Positions 61,660 through 64,000 of a stretch of DNA of 64,000 bases are shown here, piece after piece. The stretch's first letter is position 1; every line of letters begins with the position of its first letter. The position numbers and the translations under genes were made by a program. A model generated the notes under the pieces. That model saw only the letters and a program-made list of their open reading frames with translations. It did no database searches and was not told where the DNA came from. The DNA comes from Uloborus plumipes (lineage: Eukaryota; Arthropoda; Arachnida; Araneae; Uloboridae): contig JAXGGA010005218.1 in assembly GCA_038373865.1 (NCBI GenBank), positions 1-64,000 on the forward strand, given 5' to 3'.

Positions 61660-63055
61660 ACATGACCTTTAGAACATGTTACATTGCAAAGTGCTTTCTA
61701 ATTTTCGAGCAGTAAAAATAAGGCATATAGTTTGTTGGCATTAAATGTTGTTGTTCGTCGAGTTTAGTTCGCCGTTTCATGGTGTTATTTTTGCGATCAA
61801 CTTGTTAAACCCTTTTTAGGCACGTTTTAACTGAATATGCGTCATTCAAAAAAAAAAAAAAAAAAAAACGCAGACTACCTCAGCTACATTTTTTTTTATT
61901 GTGTAATCATTTTATTCCCTTTGTGTAATCAATTTATTCAACATACTTTTTAGTTTATAAATCTGGAAACACTTTTAACAACATCTTTTTGGTGTTTTTC
62001 TCGTAGCTATATACGTGAATGATTGTCGAAAAGTCTTAGCATATGCAAAAAACAACGTATTACACGTTTTAGAGCATAACCTAAAAATGTATGCAACATT
62101 TTAAAAGAACTATGTAAAATTTGAAAATTTAGATTTCGGTCTAAAAAATTGACTCTTATTTTCACATAATTTGTAGGACAAGTTTTTTTATTAGTTTAAC
62201 TTATTTTATTTTTTATAGTGTGTTACTTTGTCACTAAAATGCACTATTTTCTATTTTAATCGATTATTTCAGAAAGAGCTTAAGTCCAAAGCACTTCCAT
62301 TGAACTCGTGTCCTTTCTGAAACAATTCGATTCATTTTAAAACTAAGCTTTATACATACTTTTATACTCTAAACCTCATTTTTACTAAAACTTCGTACAC
62401 GCTGTAATCAGGTAATAAGGGTTATCAAAATTGAACGTGGGGCCTTATTATACTCTTTTGTTATTATCAATATTTGTAAGTTTTACATTTTATTTCAAAT
62501 CTTTCCAATTATGGTATGCATTTTTTAATGTAATTACGTCTCATCCGTTTACATTTAAGTGCCAATATCACGATGCCTTCCAAACGAGCAACTTATTCTT
62601 TCAAGTATCTGGACCAAATGCATATCCCATATTAACATTACAAGCGGGTTTAATGACAATAGTTTATATCCATTGAAACCACGGGCTATTCCAGAAACAG
62701 CTTCTTCTCCTTGTTTTTTTTTTTTTTTTTGAAATTCTATCTCCTGCAACTGACACAGTTGATGACGAAAATTCATTTCCTCATATCTCCCCCTGACCAA
62801 TAATCTCAAGGCCTTCCGCATTGACAGCGCAAGAACCCCTTAACAAATCTTCTGGATTTCTTAAAGCATAAATCCGGCAAGCGGTATTATGAAAAATGCA
62901 TTTATTTGATTACAGACGACATAGATAATTTTTAGTGCCATGATGGCATTTAAATAAAGATTTTTTTTCCTTTGTAATTTAGAAGAATTTAAGCATTATT
63001 AATGCATATATATTACAATTGATCTAATACTATTGTTAGAAGCTCATTTTGATTA
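61660..63055. other. AT-rich sequence without recognisable gene
   Basis: An 88-codon minus frame at 62555-62821 (MRKALRLLVRGRYEEMNF...) is not recognised and has a poly-lysine run from a T tract. Nothing else was assigned. Confidence 0.45.
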
Positions 63056-63057
63056 TA

Positions 63058-64000
63058 CACTGAAGTGACAAAAGTCATGGGATAGCAATATGCAAATTTT
63101 CAGATGGCCGTAGCATCGCATAGAACAGGTATAAATGCGCAGTGCTTTTACAGAGCTTTCATTTCTGTTCAAGTTATTCATGTGAAGAGGTTTTAACGTG
63201 ATGATGACCGCACAACGTGAATTAACAGACTTTGAACGCGGAATGTTAGTTGGAGCTAGACGCATGGGTCATGCCATTTCGGAAATCGTTAGAGAATTCA
63301 ACATTCCCAGATCCACTGTGTCAAGAGTGTGCCGAGAGTATGAAATTTCAGGCATAACATCCCACCATGGACAGCGCAGTGGTCGACCGCCTGCACTTAA
63401 AGATCGAGACCGGCGACGTCTGCAAAGAGTCGTAAATTCTAACAGACAAGCAACATTGCGTCAAATCACCGTAGAAATCAATGTGAGACGTACAATGGAC
63501 GTGTCTGCTAGAACTGTGCGGAGAAATTTGGATTTCTTGGGCTATTCCAGCAGAAGACCGACTCGAGTGCCTTTACTGACAGAACGACATAGCTTGCAGC
63601 GACTCTCGTGGGCACGTGAGCATATCGGTTGGTCCCTAGATGAATGGAAAACCGTGGCCTGGTCCGATGAGTCACGATTTCAGCTGGTAAGAGCCAATGG
63701 TAGGGTTCGAGTGTGGCGCAGACCCCACGAAGCCATGGACCCAAACTGTCAGCAAGGCACTGTTCAAGCTGGTGGTGGCTCCGTAATGGTGTGGGCTGTT
63801 TTTTCATGGCATGGACTTGGTCCTCTAGTGCGACTGGACAGAACATTGACTGGAAATGCTTATGTGCAGCTACTTGGAGATCACTTGCAGCCATTCATGG
63901 ACTTCATGTACCCAAACAACGATGGGATTTTTATGGATGACAATGCGCCATGTCACCGGGCCACAACTGTTCGCAATTGGTTTGAAGAAAATTCTGGACA
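63058..64000 (+). mobile_element. Tc1-type transposon, left part
   Basis: After TA (63056-63057) the end CACTGAAGTGACAAAAGTCA leads, after about 140 bases, into an open transposase gene. The right end lies beyond the window. Confidence 0.88.
63201..64000 (+). CDS. Tc1-like transposase, open, cut by window end
   Basis: From ATG at 63201 the frame stays open for 266 codons to the window edge. The order is: MMTAQRELTDFERGMLVGAR (first helices); a paired-type helix-turn-helix around HAISEIVREFNIPRSTVSRV; the GRPP linker near residue 61; a second helix-turn-helix; and AWSDESRFQLV with the first catalytic Asp at about residue 156. VMVWAVFSWHG follows, then FMDDNAPCHRA with the second catalytic Asp at about residue 247. 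The family Glu would fall about 34 residues later, just outside the window. The upstream 5' end (63058) is intact. This is the best-preserved transposase here. A start at the second Met (63204) is equally possible. Confidence 0.93.
   Translation, partial: MMTAQRELTDFERGMLVGARRMGHAISEIVREFNIPRSTVSRVCREYEISGITSHHGQRSGRPPALKDRDRRRLQRVVNSNRQATLRQITVEINVRRTMDVSARTVRRNLDFLGYSSRRPTRVPLLTERHSLQRLSWAREHIGWSLDEWKTVAWSDESRFQLVRANGRVRVWRRPHEAMDPNCQQGTVQAGGGSVMVWAVFSWHGLGPLVRLDRTLTGNAYVQLLGDHLQPFMDFMYPNNDGIFMDDNAPCHRATTVRNWFEENSG

Noticed and set aside
63508..63894. 128-codon minus frame
   Set aside because: It is the antisense shadow of the open Tc1 transposase on the plus strand.

Overview
The window is AT-rich, repeat-laden arthropod DNA. 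No complete host gene is visible. The best guess is a chelicerate, probably a spider. That guess rests on the mix of degenerate Tc1-type transposases, a short reverse transcriptase fragment with a YADD motif, THAP/P-type and Myb/SANT-like sequences, and a tRNA-derived SINE. It is recognition from family resemblance, not from a database search. Nearly everything that can be named is a transposable element, a relic of one, or a simple repeat.

Left part (1-20 kb): A Helitron (781-5723) is split by a complete 3.3-kb hAT-type element (1151-4487) with an 8-bp target duplication and a long transposase broken by one frameshift. TA and GATA microsatellites flank the Helitron. Further right are the first copy of a 940-bp noncoding family with GGGCGATT ends (7561-8499), several copies of a 150-180 bp hAT-type MITE (ends CAGG...CCGTCATTT), a 745-bp hAT-type element (15990-16734), a GC-richer promoter-like island with a THAP-like first exon (16986-17567), and a second Helitron (19056-20076) carrying two internal tandem arrays.

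Middle (20-37 kb): Two diverged, decayed transposase-like reading frames of one unfamiliar family lie head-to-tail (20964-22620). Then come a reverse transcriptase fragment (25386-25617), an unrecognised acidic ORF (25958-26546), a tandem 0.6-kb duplication that includes a MITE (27343-28541), a decayed hAT/DUF4371 transposase (28422-29920), the first half of a P-element/THAP9-type transposase (30090-31120), a piggyBac-type TTAA element (33684-34195) and a TA-flanked element with ACCGTAAA-type ends (34602-35861).

Right part (37-64 kb): The most gene-like locus is a three-exon Myb/SANT-like gene (37915-41026). Its splice phases agree, but it has one in-frame stop and a homopolymer frameshift, and a SINE with a 13-bp target duplication sits in its first intron. 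A PIF/Harbinger transposase last exon faces it (42828-43143); the two may descend from one Harbinger element. Beyond are two more copies of the 940-bp family, one nested in a fold-back TA element (45241-47375), a 22-unit minisatellite (47861-48207), a dead Tc1 element (49014-50430), a Tc3-like element with doubled inverted/direct repeats (59809-61375) and a Tc1 element with an open transposase frame running off the window end (63058-64000). The target-site duplications and nesting give a relative order of several insertions.
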